Source of the DNA: Pigmentiphaga kullae
Lineage (GTDB): Bacteria; Pseudomonadota; Gammaproteobacteria; Burkholderiales; Burkholderiaceae_B
Assembly (NCBI RefSeq): GCF_004216695.1
Contig: NZ_SGXC01000001.1
Span: 1,116,001 to 1,180,000 of the forward strand
Direction of reading: 5' to 3'
DNA: 64,000 nucleotides
Below the pieces are notes generated by a model. The model had not been told where the DNA came from. It worked only from the letters and a program-made list of their open reading frames with translations, and made no database searches. Shown in pieces: positions 16,997-24,840 of the stretch (within the stretch, counting starts at the first letter, position 1; every line of letters starts with the position of its first letter). The translations under genes and the position numbers were made by a program.

Positions 16997-17000
16997 GCCT

Positions 17001-17408
17001 TCAAGCCTTGCCGCGCGATGCGTCGATGCTGAAGGCGCCCGCGCCGGCCACGGCGAAGAACAGGAACACGAAGCAGTACAGCACCGCCGGTTCGCCGCCG
17101 TTCTGCAGCGGGCTCAGGAAGGCCTTGGGCGCGTGCGCCATGAAGTAGGCCACGGCCGTGAAGCCGCACAGGATGAACGCCACCGGCCGGGTGAACAGGC
17201 CCAGGATCATCAGCAGGCCGCCGCCGATTTCCAGCACGCCGGCCAGGCCCATCAGCGAGAACAACTGGATGCCTTGCATGCCCAGCGACGGGATGTCGAA
17301 GAACTTGGCCGTGCCGTGCTGCAGGAACACGTAGGCGATGACGATGCGCATGACGGCTTGCGCGCGGGGGGCCCAGATGGCAAAGGTGTCGTTGGTGGAG
17401 GTCTGCAT
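17001..17408 (-). CDS. DoxX family membrane protein
   Basis: A 135-residue integral membrane protein with four predicted transmembrane segments (about residues 17-32, 48-68, 73-92, 105-125). The DoxX features VFLQHGTAKFF, GLAGVLEIGGGLLMILGLFTRPVA and CFVFLFFAVAGAGAFSID are present. DoxX proteins are linked to quinone or thiol redox balance, but their exact role is unsettled. The ATG at 17408 is preceded by AAGGA. It sits between the DODA-type dioxygenase gene (215 bases upstream) and a LysR gene (four bases downstream) on the minus strand. Confidence 0.9.
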   Translation of the reverse strand: MQTSTNDTFAIWAPRAQAVMRIVIAYVFLQHGTAKFFDIPSLGMQGIQLFSLMGLAGVLEIGGGLLMILGLFTRPVAFILCGFTAVAYFMAHAPKAFLSPLQNGGEPAVLYCFVFLFFAVAGAGAFSIDASRGKA

Positions 17409-17455
17409 TTGTCGTTTTCCTTCAAGAGTGACACGTGGGTGAAAAAAGATTGTGT

Positions 17456-17600
17456 CCGATCCAGGGCGCCGCGGATCCGGCTTTGCCGATCCGCCAGCGC
17501 CGCCCCCCGCGGGGCCCGGCGCCGAGCCGCCCCAAGGCGGGCCCCGGCCCCGTGGGGGGCTGCCGCGTAGCGGCTGGGGGCTGGCCATGCCGGGCGCCCG
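17456..17600. repeat. GC-rich dispersed intergenic repeat, copy 1
   Basis: The core at 17471-17506 matches, with four differences in 36 positions, the reverse complement of 35377-35412 elsewhere in this window. It contains GGATCCGGCT, TCCGCCAG and GCCGCCCC. The flanks run on as GC-rich inverted segments ending in GCGTAGCGG, and the other copy also ends in GCGTAG plus G-rich sequence. It occupies the gap between the dioxygenase and DoxX genes and could form strong hairpins. Confidence 0.65.
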
Positions 17601-17623
17601 AAGGGCGCAGGGGGTGGGCTTCC

Positions 17624-18433
17624 CTACCCAAAACGGGTGGCGGAGACGACTACGTTCATGACTTCATCCTGGAAAATGCGGCTGCCGGGGTCATCGCCGG
17701 CCGCGCCCGCCGCCACCATCAGCGGCAGCAGGTGGTCGGGCCGGGGCTGGGAGACGCGCGCGTCGGGCGCCGACGTCCAACTCGCCAGCGCCTGTTCGCG
17801 CGCCTGGCGCGGCAGCGCCACGGTCTCGGCCAGCCAGTCGTCGAAGCGCTGCGAGGCCGGCTTGAACGCCGGCGCGAAGCCCCGCATGTTGTGGAAGCTC
17901 ATGCCGCTGCCCACGATCAGCACGCCTTCGTCGCGCAGCGGCGCGAGCGCGCGTCCGGCCGCCAGATGGGCTTCGGGATCCAGGCCCGTCTTCATCGACA
18001 GCTGGACGACGGGAATGTCGGCCTCGGGAAAGATCAGCTTGAACGGCACGAATACGCCGTGATCCAGCCCCCGCTCGGTGTTCGAGCCGGAAGCGATTCC
18101 CGCCTGCCCCAGCAATTCACGCACGCGGCCAGCCAGTGCGGGTGAACCGGGCGCCGGGTACTGCAGCTGGTAGGTGTGCTCGGGAAAGCCGTAGTAGTCG
18201 AACAGCAGTGGCGGATTGGGACTGGCGTTGACGGTGAAGTCGTCCTCTTCCCAGTGGCCGGAAATCACCAGCACCGCCCGTGGGCGGGGGCCCGCCGACG
18301 CGGCAAGTCCCTTCAGGAAAGCGGCCATGCGGTCCCACATGCGGGGATTGCCGGGCCATTCCATGAAGAAGCAGGGGCCCCCTCCATGGGGGATGAAATA
18401 GGTCGGCAGACGGTGGGCGCTCGAGGCGGACAT
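17624..18433 (-). CDS. DODA-type (class III) extradiol ring-cleavage dioxygenase family protein
   Basis: A 269-residue protein of the DODA/YgiD family. These iron- or zinc-binding enzymes open catechol-type rings such as 4,5-DOPA. The metal-binding region has PHGGGPCFFMEW (about residues 15-26), ISGHWEEDDF (about 57-66), RGLDHGVFVPFKLI (about 119-132) and GSGMSFHNMRGF (about 173-184), matching the family pattern. The physiological substrate is unknown. The ATG at 18433 follows AGGAG. It is the first gene of a probable three-gene operon with DoxX and a LysR regulator and has a good sigma-70-type promoter just upstream. Confidence 0.9.
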   Translation of the reverse strand: MSASSAHRLPTYFIPHGGGPCFFMEWPGNPRMWDRMAAFLKGLAASAGPRPRAVLVISGHWEEDDFTVNASPNPPLLFDYYGFPEHTYQLQYPAPGSPALAGRVRELLGQAGIASGSNTERGLDHGVFVPFKLIFPEADIPVVQLSMKTGLDPEAHLAAGRALAPLRDEGVLIVGSGMSFHNMRGFAPAFKPASQRFDDWLAETVALPRQAREQALASWTSAPDARVSQPRPDHLLPLMVAAGAAGDDPGSRIFQDEVMNVVVSATRFG

Positions 18434-18464
18434 GGCAAGCTCCTGTGGCGTGGCCTTTGTCGGC

Positions 18465-18493
18465 AATATAGGCGCGTACTGTCAGGCAATCAA
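18465..18493 (-). promoter_or_regulatory. sigma-70-type promoter of the dioxygenase-DoxX-LysR operon
   Basis: Read on the minus strand, TTGATT (18493-18488), a 17-base spacer and TATATT (18470-18465) form a good promoter, about 32 bases upstream of the dioxygenase start codon. Confidence 0.55.
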
Positions 18494-18571
18494 TCGTGCA
18501 AAACGGAAGGGGTCATTTCCTGTTCGTTGATGATCCACGGTTCGGGGCAGCAGGGTTTCCGGCTTCAGCCT

Positions 18572-19540
18572 TTACTCTTGTTCCGCTTGCCGGCGCAGCC
18601 CGGCGGCTTCTTCCCGCACGGCCCGCAGGAAGAACTCCAGGGCGGGCGACGGCGCTACGTCCGAGCGTAGCACGACCCCCACCGAAGGCAAGGCCCAGGA
18701 CGGCCGGAAGTCCAGGATGGTAAGTATCCCCAGTCTGGCGTAGTGCCGGGCGACCCCGCGGGGCATGGCGGCCAGCACGTCGGTATTGCGCAGCAGGACC
18801 TCGTTGGCCAGCAGCGAGACGGATTCGGCCAGCGGTACGCCCAGCGTGAGGCCCTGTTCGGCGAAATAGGCATCGATGCGCTGGCGCAGCGGCGCATCGG
18901 GCGGGGGCAGGATCCACGCCTGCCGCGCCAGCGTGGCGGGCGTCACGCGGTTCGAGCGCGCGAGCGGATGCCCCACCCGCGCGACGACGTAGATGGGTTC
19001 GTCGTACAGCACTTCGGTGCGGAACATGGCCTGCGAGGCGCCCTGCATCAGGCGCCCGATGATGCAGTCCAGCTCGCCGCGCGCCAGCGCCGCCAGCAGC
19101 AGGTCGTTGGTGCCTTCCTGGATCATCACGGTGATGCCCGCGTGGGCTTCGTGCATGCGCGCCAGCGCGCGCGGCACCAGCACCGGCAGCACCACCTGCA
19201 GCACGCCGGCGCGCACCCGGCCGGTGGCGCCCCGGGTCAGCGCCTCGATTTCGTTGCGGGCTCCGTCCAGGTCCGCCAACAGTACGCCGGCCTTTTGCAC
19301 CAGCGACTGGCCATACGGCGTGGGCGAGATGCCGCGCCGTGAGCGCACGAACAGCGGCACGCCGAAGGCTTCTTCCAGCTCCACCAGCAGCTTGCTGGCC
19401 GCGGGCTGGGTCATGCCCAGGCGCGCGGCGGCCTTGTGCACGCTGCCGGTGGCGTGCAGCGCCTCGAGCAGGTCGAGGTGGCGCAGCCGCAGCCTGGAAC
19501 GTATCTGGCGGACGGTCGGAATGCGGTAGGCGGTGTCCAC
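18572..19540 (-). CDS. LysR-type transcriptional regulator
   Basis: A 322-residue LysR protein. The helix-turn-helix region reads LRLRHLDLLEALHATGSVHKAAARLGMTQPAASKLL (split here: LRLRHLDLLEALHATGSV, then HKAAARLGMTQPAASKLL), characteristic of the GbpR/CbrR-like subgroup. The effector domain follows from about residue 90. I start it at the GTG at 19540 because AGGA lies eight bases upstream; an upstream GTG at 19564 has no ribosome binding site. It is divergent from the metallo-beta-lactamase/Bug operon, with a palindrome (19568-19578) between them, so it probably controls that operon and itself. Confidence 0.88.
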   Translation of the reverse strand: MDTAYRIPTVRQIRSRLRLRHLDLLEALHATGSVHKAAARLGMTQPAASKLLVELEEAFGVPLFVRSRRGISPTPYGQSLVQKAGVLLADLDGARNEIEALTRGATGRVRAGVLQVVLPVLVPRALARMHEAHAGITVMIQEGTNDLLLAALARGELDCIIGRLMQGASQAMFRTEVLYDEPIYVVARVGHPLARSNRVTPATLARQAWILPPPDAPLRQRIDAYFAEQGLTLGVPLAESVSLLANEVLLRNTDVLAAMPRGVARHYARLGILTILDFRPSWALPSVGVVLRSDVAPSPALEFFLRAVREEAAGLRRQAEQE

Positions 19541-19565
19541 AGTGTGATTCCTATTGGTTTTCACT

Positions 19566-19580
19566 TGATTCTAAGAATTT
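19566..19580. promoter_or_regulatory. palindromic operator candidate between LysR gene and hydrolase-Bug operon
   Basis: ATTCT-A-AGAAT at 19568-19578 is a perfect inverted repeat in an AT-rich segment of the 101-base divergent control region, 26 bases from the LysR start and 63 from the hydrolase start. The position fits LysR autoregulation. Confidence 0.45.
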
Positions 19581-19641
19581 ATGCATTGGTAGTCACTGCG
19601 TGCCTACACTGGGCCCGTTTTCCCCTACCCGCGAGACCCCG

Positions 19642-20535
19642 ATGAAGATCACGATGCTGGGCACCGGCGCCGCCTTGCCCGACCCCGACCGAGGCCAGTC
19701 GGCCATCCTGCTGACGCTGGACGAGGACCGGCACTACCTGTTCGACTGCGGCGAAGGCGCCACGCGGCAGATGGTGCGCGCCAACGTGGATCCGGCCAAG
19801 GTGGGCTTCGTCTTCCTGACCCACCTGCACCATGACCACATCTGCGACTACCCGTATTTCGTCATCTCCAGCTGGATGCTGAACAAGACCGGCGCGCCGC
19901 TGGTGCTGGGCCCCAAGGGCACGCGGCATTTCGTCGACCATCTATTCGAGCATGGCGCGTTCCAGGCCGACTTCCGTGCTCGCAGCGCCTATCCCGTGCG
20001 CCAGCAGAACATCGAGGCGGCGCGGCCCGAGGTGCGCGAAGTCCAGCCCGGCGTGGTGTTCGAGGATGACAAGGTGAAGATCTCGGTGGACTGGGTCGAG
20101 CACATCCCGCGCGACATCTGCGAATGCTTCGGGGTACGCGTCGAGGCCGAGGGCAAGGTCATCGCCTTCAGCGGCGACACCGCCCCCTGTGACGCCATGG
20201 TGCGGCTGGCCCAGGACGCGGACCTGCTGATCCACGAGTGCACCTTCCCCGAGTCCTTCATCGCCCACCGCGCCAAGACCGGCGTGGGGACCTATTCCCA
20301 TACCAGCCCCACGGACCTGGGCAAGATCGCGCGCCGGGCCAATGTGAAGAGCCTCGTGGCCACGCACTTCGGCCACTTCGATTCCACCAGCCCGGTGCTC
20401 CGTCGCGCCGCCGCCAAGCACCTGCCGGTGGAGTTGATGGGACCGCACCTGATGGACGAGATCGTGACCGACATACGCAAGAACTACGACGGCCCGCTGC
20501 GCCTGGCCCACGACCTGATGCGCATCGACCTGTAG
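19642..20535 (+). CDS. metallo-beta-lactamase-fold hydrolase (RNase Z/arylsulfatase-like)
   Basis: A 297-residue MBL-fold enzyme with the dinuclear zinc motif THLHHDH (HxHxDH, about residues 60-66) and further ligands in AFSGDTAPCD and in ATHFGHF near the end. The N-terminus MKITMLGTGAALPDPDRGQSA resembles the RNase Z/ElaC-like branch. It has no signal peptide and is cytoplasmic. In this context (LysR regulator, Bug receptor) a small-molecule lactonase or esterase is more likely than tRNA processing, but that is inference. The ATG at 19642 lacks a strong ribosome binding site but gives the exact family N-terminus. Confidence 0.88.
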   Translation: MKITMLGTGAALPDPDRGQSAILLTLDEDRHYLFDCGEGATRQMVRANVDPAKVGFVFLTHLHHDHICDYPYFVISSWMLNKTGAPLVLGPKGTRHFVDHLFEHGAFQADFRARSAYPVRQQNIEAARPEVREVQPGVVFEDDKVKISVDWVEHIPRDICECFGVRVEAEGKVIAFSGDTAPCDAMVRLAQDADLLIHECTFPESFIAHRAKTGVGTYSHTSPTDLGKIARRANVKSLVATHFGHFDSTSPVLRRAAAKHLPVELMGPHLMDEIVTDIRKNYDGPLRLAHDLMRIDL

Positions 20536-20582
20536 CGCCGCCGCGCCGGCGGCATCCGGCGCATCTTCCAGGAGGGCATGCC

Positions 20583-21563
20583 GTGACCGATACCGTTAGC
20601 CGCCGCGCCGCGCTGTTCGCCGCCGGCCTCCTCTGTTGCCTTGCCGCCGGCGCAAGAGCCGGCTATCCCGATCGGCCCATACGCATCGTGCTGCCCTATG
20701 CGCCGGGGGCGGCGGGCGACATCGCCATCCGCCAGGTGCAGCCCCTGCTGGAGAAGCGGCTGGGCCAGCCCCTGGTCATCGACTACCGCACCGGGGCGGG
20801 CGGCAACATCGGCATGCAGGACGTGGTGCGCGCCAAGCCCGACGGCTACACGCTGGTGCTGGGCGCGACCAACAACTTCGTCATCAACCAGTTCCTGTAT
20901 CGCAAGCTGGGCTTCGATCCGCTGGAGGACCTGGCGATGGTGGGCAAGCTGGCCGACGTGCCTGCCTTCATCTACATCAGCGCCGCGGTGCCGGCGCAGG
21001 ACTACGCCGGCTTCGCGCAGTACGCCAGACAGCACGCGGGCAAGCTGAACTACGGTTCGCCGGGGGCCGGCACCACGCCCCATCTGTCGGCCTACATGCT
21101 GAGCGAGGCGATGCACGCGAACATGACCCACATTCCCTACCGGGGGTCGTCGCTGGGCGTGCAGGCCCTGCTGGCCAACGAGATCCAGCTCTATATCGGC
21201 GGCTACAGCATCGCCGCGTCGTACATGCCGCAAGGGCGCGTGCGCGCGCTGGCCGTTGCTTCGCCGACCCGCTATCCGGGCTTGAAGGGGGTGCCCACCG
21301 CAGCGGAGGCCGGCATGCCCGATGTCGTGCTCGGCAACTGGTGGGGGCTGGCGGCGCCCAAGGGTACCGATCCGGCCGTGATCGCGGTCCTGTCGCAGGC
21401 GCTGAGCGACGTGCTGGCCATGTCCCAGGTGCGCGAGGCCTACGCCCAGGCCGGCTTCGTGCCGGGCAAGGGGGCGCCCGCCGAATTCGAGGCCGCGCTG
21501 CGCGCCGAGGCGCGGCGCTGGCAGGACATCGTGCGCAAGTCCGGCGTGACGCTGGACAACTGA
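20583..21563 (+). CDS. Bug family tripartite tricarboxylate transporter substrate-binding protein
   Basis: A 326-residue periplasmic receptor. The signal peptide (about residues 1-26; RRAALFAAGLLCCLAAGARA) precedes the mature start GYPDRPIRIVLPYAPGAAGD. Typical Bug elements follow: GAGGNIGMQDVVRAKPDGYT, MTHIPYRGSSLGVQALLAN and AAPKGTDPAVI. The GTG at 20583 is chosen because AGGAGG lies seven bases upstream; an ATG five bases earlier is out of frame. It lies 47 bases after the MBL hydrolase and overlaps the start of a truncated alpha/beta hydrolase, so the three were built as one operon under the divergent LysR gene. Ligand unknown. Confidence 0.92.
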   Translation: MTDTVSRRAALFAAGLLCCLAAGARAGYPDRPIRIVLPYAPGAAGDIAIRQVQPLLEKRLGQPLVIDYRTGAGGNIGMQDVVRAKPDGYTLVLGATNNFVINQFLYRKLGFDPLEDLAMVGKLADVPAFIYISAAVPAQDYAGFAQYARQHAGKLNYGSPGAGTTPHLSAYMLSEAMHANMTHIPYRGSSLGVQALLANEIQLYIGGYSIAASYMPQGRVRALAVASPTRYPGLKGVPTAAEAGMPDVVLGNWWGLAAPKGTDPAVIAVLSQALSDVLAMSQVREAYAQAGFVPGKGAPAEFEAALRAEARRWQDIVRKSGVTLDN

Positions 21564-21757
21564 TGATGGCGCATGGCACGCCCTTGCTGTTGCTGCATGG
21601 CTTCGCCGCTTCGTCGGCCATCTGGCGGCCGACCATGGCCGCGCTGGCGGGCCGCCGTTGCGTGGCTTTCGACTGGCCGGGCTGCGGCCACGCGGCGCAC
21701 CTGGAACGGCAGGCGTGGTTCAACGCCGTCGTGGCCGATTTCCTGGGCCGGCCCTGA
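21563..21757 (+). pseudogene. internally deleted alpha/beta hydrolase remnant
   Basis: An intact 64-codon frame starts at the ATG overlapping the Bug stop codon (TGATG). Its first ~43 residues are the N-terminus of an alpha/beta hydrolase (PLLLLHGFAASSAIWRP, then VAFDWPG). Its last ~20 residues (HAAHLERQAWFNAVVADFL) are the C-terminal end normally containing the catalytic histidine. The roughly 180-200 residues between them, with the nucleophilic serine and the acidic residue, are absent. The two ends join in frame at the sequence coding for GCGHA, which resembles both the N-terminal G-x-G-H and the C-terminal G-x-G-H motifs, so deletion through short homology is likely. It cannot be catalytically active as a classical hydrolase. 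Confidence 0.75.
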
Positions 21758-21761
21758 AGAC

Positions 21762-22541
21762 CTACTGATCGAAGAACGCGCTTGGCGCGACGCCGAACTG
21801 CCGCTTGAACATGGTCGAGAAGGCGCTGGGACTGGCATAGCCCAGCTCCAGCGCCACGTCCAGGATCTTCGCGCCCTCGGCCAGGCGTTCCAGCGCGGCC
21901 AGCAGCCGCGCCTGCTGGCGCCATTGGCCGAAGGTCATGCCGGTTTCGCGCACGAACAGGCGGTGCACGGTCTTGGCGTCCACGCCCAGGCGGTGCGCCC
22001 AGCCCTGGGCGGTGGTCTTGTCGTCGGGAGCGGCGACGATGGCCTCGCACACCGCCTGCAGGCGCGGCTCGGCGGGACGGGGCAGGCGCAGAGGCAGCGT
22101 GGGCAGCTGCCGCAGTTCGTCCAGCAGCAGCCGCATGACCCGGCCGTTGCGCGAGTCCTCGTCGTAGGGCCCCTGGATGTCGATCGCCGCCAGGATCAGC
22201 TCGCGCAGCAGCGGAGAGATTGCCATGACCGAGCAGTGGGGCGGCAATTGCCGGGAGGCCTCCGCGTGGATGTAGGCCGTGCGCATCCGTACCGCGCCCA
22301 CCATGCGCAGTTCATGGCGCACCGAGGGCGGCATCCACAGGGCCCGGGTGGGCGGCACGACCCACCGGCCCATCTCGGTGTGCGCGACCACGACGCCATA
22401 CAAGGCATAGACCAGTTGGCCCGATGGGTGCTGGTGCGGACCGGTGCGGTAGTCCGGCGGGAAGTCCTTGGCCATGGCCGTGACCGGCCGCTCGCGGCGG
22501 TCGTAGTCGTGGTAGTCGGGAAAAGGAGGGCTTTTGTCCAT
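21762..22541 (-). CDS. AraC family transcriptional regulator with N-terminal cupin domain
   Basis: A 259-residue regulator. An AraC-type sensor cupin (about residues 25-110; HQHPSGQLVYALYG and GRWVVPPTRALWMPPSVRHE) is followed by two helix-turn-helix motifs (about 165-255; WAHRLGVDAKTVHRLF, then KILDVALELGYASPSAFSTMFKRQFG). The layout matches cupin-AraC regulators that respond to small molecules. It is divergent from the Fsr-like exporter gene and separated by 107 bases containing an inverted repeat, so it probably controls the exporter. The ATG at 22541 is the first codon of a family-length protein. Confidence 0.92.
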   Translation of the reverse strand: MDKSPPFPDYHDYDRRERPVTAMAKDFPPDYRTGPHQHPSGQLVYALYGVVVAHTEMGRWVVPPTRALWMPPSVRHELRMVGAVRMRTAYIHAEASRQLPPHCSVMAISPLLRELILAAIDIQGPYDEDSRNGRVMRLLLDELRQLPTLPLRLPRPAEPRLQAVCEAIVAAPDDKTTAQGWAHRLGVDAKTVHRLFVRETGMTFGQWRQQARLLAALERLAEGAKILDVALELGYASPSAFSTMFKRQFGVAPSAFFDQ

Positions 22542-22560
22542 TTCTAGAAGGCGTGTGCCT

Positions 22561-22608
22561 TATTTTCGCAAGACAGACGCAATCTGGACAGGTACGCTTA
22601 CGAAAATA
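22561..22608. promoter_or_regulatory. inverted-repeat operator candidate between araC-like and fsr-like genes
   Basis: TATTTTCG (22561-22568) and CGAAAATA (22601-22608) are perfect inverted copies about three helical turns apart in the 107-base divergent region. The outer-to-inner extension (TATTTTCGcAAG against TATTTTCGtAAG) is also nearly conserved. The arrangement would suit an AraC-type dimer binding two separated half-sites. Confidence 0.5.
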
Positions 22609-22648
22609 CGTAAAAACCCTGAGCCCATCGGGCATATCCAGAGACCCC

Positions 22649-23881
22649 ATGCAAAGCGTCAACCCTGCCCAAGTTCCGCCCGCCCAGGCTGAACGCACCG
22701 GCTTCAAGATACTGGGCGCGATCAGCTTCTCGCACTTCCTGAACGACATGCTGCAGTCGCTGATCCTGGCGGTGTATCCGCTTTTGAAAAGCGAGTTCTC
22801 GCTGTCGTTCACGCAGATCGGCCTGATCACGCTGCTCTATCAGTTGACCGCCTCGCTGCTGCAGCCGCTGGTCGGCCTGTACACGGACCGCAATCCCAAG
22901 CCCTATTCTCTGCCCATGGGCATGGCGTGCAGCATGGCCGGCATCGTGCTGCTGGCCTTCGCGCCCAACTACGCCATGCTGCTGGTGGCGGCGGCGCTGC
23001 TGGGCACCGGATCGTCCATCTTCCATCCCGAATCGTCGCGCGTCGCGCGCCTGGTATCGGGCGGCCGCCACGGCCTGGCGCAGTCCATCTTCCAGGTGGG
23101 CGGCAACGCCGGCAGCGCCATGGGACCGCTGCTGGCCGCCTGGTTCATCATCCCGCGCGGCCAGGACAGCCTGGCGTGGTTCGCGCTGGCCGCGCTGCTG
23201 GCCATGGTCGTGCTCTACCAGGTGGGCGCCTGGTACAAGCGGCAGCACCTGTCCGGCCCGCGCAAGGCCCGGCCGGTGGCGCCCGCGCCCACGCTCAGCC
23301 GCGGGACCGTCACGGGCTCGATGGCCATCCTGCTCACGCTGCTGTTCTCCAAGTATTTCTACATGGCCAGCTTCACGAGCTATTACACCTTCTACCTGAT
23401 GCACCGCTTCGACGTGTCGGTGCAGGCCGCGCAAATGCACCTGTTCGCCTTCCTGATCGCGGTCGCCCTGGGCACGATACTGGGCGGCCCCATCGGCGAC
23501 CGCATCGGCCGCAAGAAGGTGATCTGGGGTTCCATCCTGGGCGTGGCGCCGTTCGCGCTCGTGCTGCCCTACGTGGACCTGGCATGGACCGGAGTCCTGA
23601 GCTTCGTAATCGGCCTGATCCTGGCGTCGGCCTTCTCCGCGATCCTGGTGTTCGCCCAGGAGCTGATGCCGGGCAAGGTGGGTACCGTGTCGGGCCTGTT
23701 CTTCGGCTTCGCCTTCGGCATGGGCGGCCTGGGGGCCGCGGTGCTGGGCAAGGTGGCCGACGTGACCAGCATCGAATACGTCTACCACCTGTGCTCGTTC
23801 CTGCCGCTGCTGGGCCTCTTGACCGCCTTCCTGCCGGACCTGGGCCGGTCGCGTGCCAAGCCGGTTCTGGCCAAGGCCTGA
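22649..23881 (+). CDS. fsr: MFS transporter, fosmidomycin-resistance (Fsr) type
   Basis: A 410-residue inner-membrane MFS protein with about twelve hydrophobic segments. The first helices read [19 protein letters not shown] and [19 protein letters not shown], and [18 protein letters not shown] follows, all hallmarks of the Fsr group. E. coli Fsr exports fosmidomycin; the natural substrate here is unknown. It is transcribed away from the AraC-type regulator. The ATG at 22649 gives the normal N-terminus. Confidence 0.87.
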   Translation: MQSVNPAQVPPAQAERTGFKILGAISFSHFLNDMLQSLILAVYPLLKSEFSLSFTQIGLITLLYQLTASLLQPLVGLYTDRNPKPYSLPMGMACSMAGIVLLAFAPNYAMLLVAAALLGTGSSIFHPESSRVARLVSGGRHGLAQSIFQVGGNAGSAMGPLLAAWFIIPRGQDSLAWFALAALLAMVVLYQVGAWYKRQHLSGPRKARPVAPAPTLSRGTVTGSMAILLTLLFSKYFYMASFTSYYTFYLMHRFDVSVQAAQMHLFAFLIAVALGTILGGPIGDRIGRKKVIWGSILGVAPFALVLPYVDLAWTGVLSFVIGLILASAFSAILVFAQELMPGKVGTVSGLFFGFAFGMGGLGAAVLGKVADVTSIEYVYHLCSFLPLLGLLTAFLPDLGRSRAKPVLAKA

Positions 23882-23962
23882 TCGGCCATGTACCGGGCGC
23901 CGCGGCGCCATCTCATAATGCTACCCTGGTGGCGACACGCACGACTCTCCTGCCAGGGTTCC

Positions 23963-24124
23963 ATGAAAAGTCTTCTGTTTGTCTTCGTCTTCGCGGCTGC
24001 GCTGAACGGCTGCGGCGTGGTGGCCGCGCCTTGCCGCATCGCCTCCGCCGGCCTCAAGATCGTCCCCGTGGTGGGCGACGTCGCCGCCGCGCCCACCGAC
24101 GCCTGCGCCGCGGTGATCGATTGA
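23963..24124 (+). CDS. small DUF6726-type lipoprotein
   Basis: A 53-residue protein with a signal peptide and lipobox (LNGC, Cys17), followed by the conserved body [22 protein letters not shown] and [13 protein letters not shown]. This pattern matches the short DUF6726 lipoproteins of Burkholderiales. Three further cysteine or charged positions are conserved, but no function is known. The gene overlaps the queC start by one base (TGATG), so the two are translationally coupled. A CATAAT at 23914-23919 could be its -10 element. Confidence 0.8.
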   Translation: MKSLLFVFVFAAALNGCGVVAAPCRIASAGLKIVPVVGDVAAAPTDACAAVID

Positions 24125-24834
24125 TGGACGCGCGCAAGGCACTCGTCCTGTTCTCCGGCGGCCAGGACTCCACGACCTGCCTGGCCTGGGCCCTGGACCG
24201 CTACGCCTTGGTCGAGACCGTGGGTTTCGACTACGGCCAGCGCCATCGCGTGGAACTCGACGCCCGCCGGAACGTGCTGCGCGAGATCCGCGCCCGCTTC
24301 CCGGACTGGTCACCCCGGCTGGGCGAGGACCACGCCATCGACCTGTCGGTGCTGGGCGCCCTGAGCGATACCGCGCTCACGCGCGACACCGAGATCAAGC
24401 TAACCGATGCCGGACTGCCCAACACCTTCGTCCCCGGACGCAACCTGGTCTTCCTGACCATGGCGGCGGCGCTGGCCTATCGCCGCGGGCTGGAGATCGT
24501 GGTCGGCGGCATGTGCGAGACCGATTTCTCCGGCTATCCCGATTGCCGCGACGATACCGTCAAGGCCCTGCAGGTGGCGGTGTCGCTGGGCATGGGGCAG
24601 CGCTTCACCTTCGAGACGCCGCTGATGTGGCTGGACAAGGCCCAGACCTGGCAGCTGGCCGAGGACCTGGGCGGGGACGCGCTGGTCGAGGTCGTGGCCG
24701 AGCACAGTCATACCTGCTACCTGGGCGATCGCAGCAAGCGATTCGATTGGGGCTACGGGTGCGGGACCTGCCCCGCCTGCGAACTGCGGGCGGCGGGGTA
24801 TGGACGCTGGCGGCAGGCGCCGGGCGGCGAGTAG
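24124..24834 (+). CDS. queC: 7-cyano-7-deazaguanine synthase QueC
   Basis: A 236-residue ATP-dependent enzyme that converts 7-carboxy-7-deazaguanine and ammonia to preQ0 in queuosine synthesis. The PP-loop motif [12 protein letters not shown] (about residues 9-20) binds ATP. The segments [23 protein letters not shown] and [16 protein letters not shown] are diagnostic. The zinc site is formed by cysteines in HTCYLG and [12 protein letters not shown]. The length is normal. It is coupled to a DUF6726 lipoprotein gene upstream and convergent with the Rpn-type gene six bases away. Confidence 0.97.
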   Translation: MDARKALVLFSGGQDSTTCLAWALDRYALVETVGFDYGQRHRVELDARRNVLREIRARFPDWSPRLGEDHAIDLSVLGALSDTALTRDTEIKLTDAGLPNTFVPGRNLVFLTMAAALAYRRGLEIVVGGMCETDFSGYPDCRDDTVKALQVAVSLGMGQRFTFETPLMWLDKAQTWQLAEDLGGDALVEVVAEHSHTCYLGDRSKRFDWGYGCGTCPACELRAAGYGRWRQAPGGE

Positions 24835-24840
24835 CGCGGC

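Noticed and set aside
19642-20535. Naming the MBL-fold protein ribonuclease Z
   Set aside because: The zinc motif and N-terminus are similar, but the operon context with a LysR regulator and a Bug receptor and the lack of clear tRNA-binding exosite features argue against that name.
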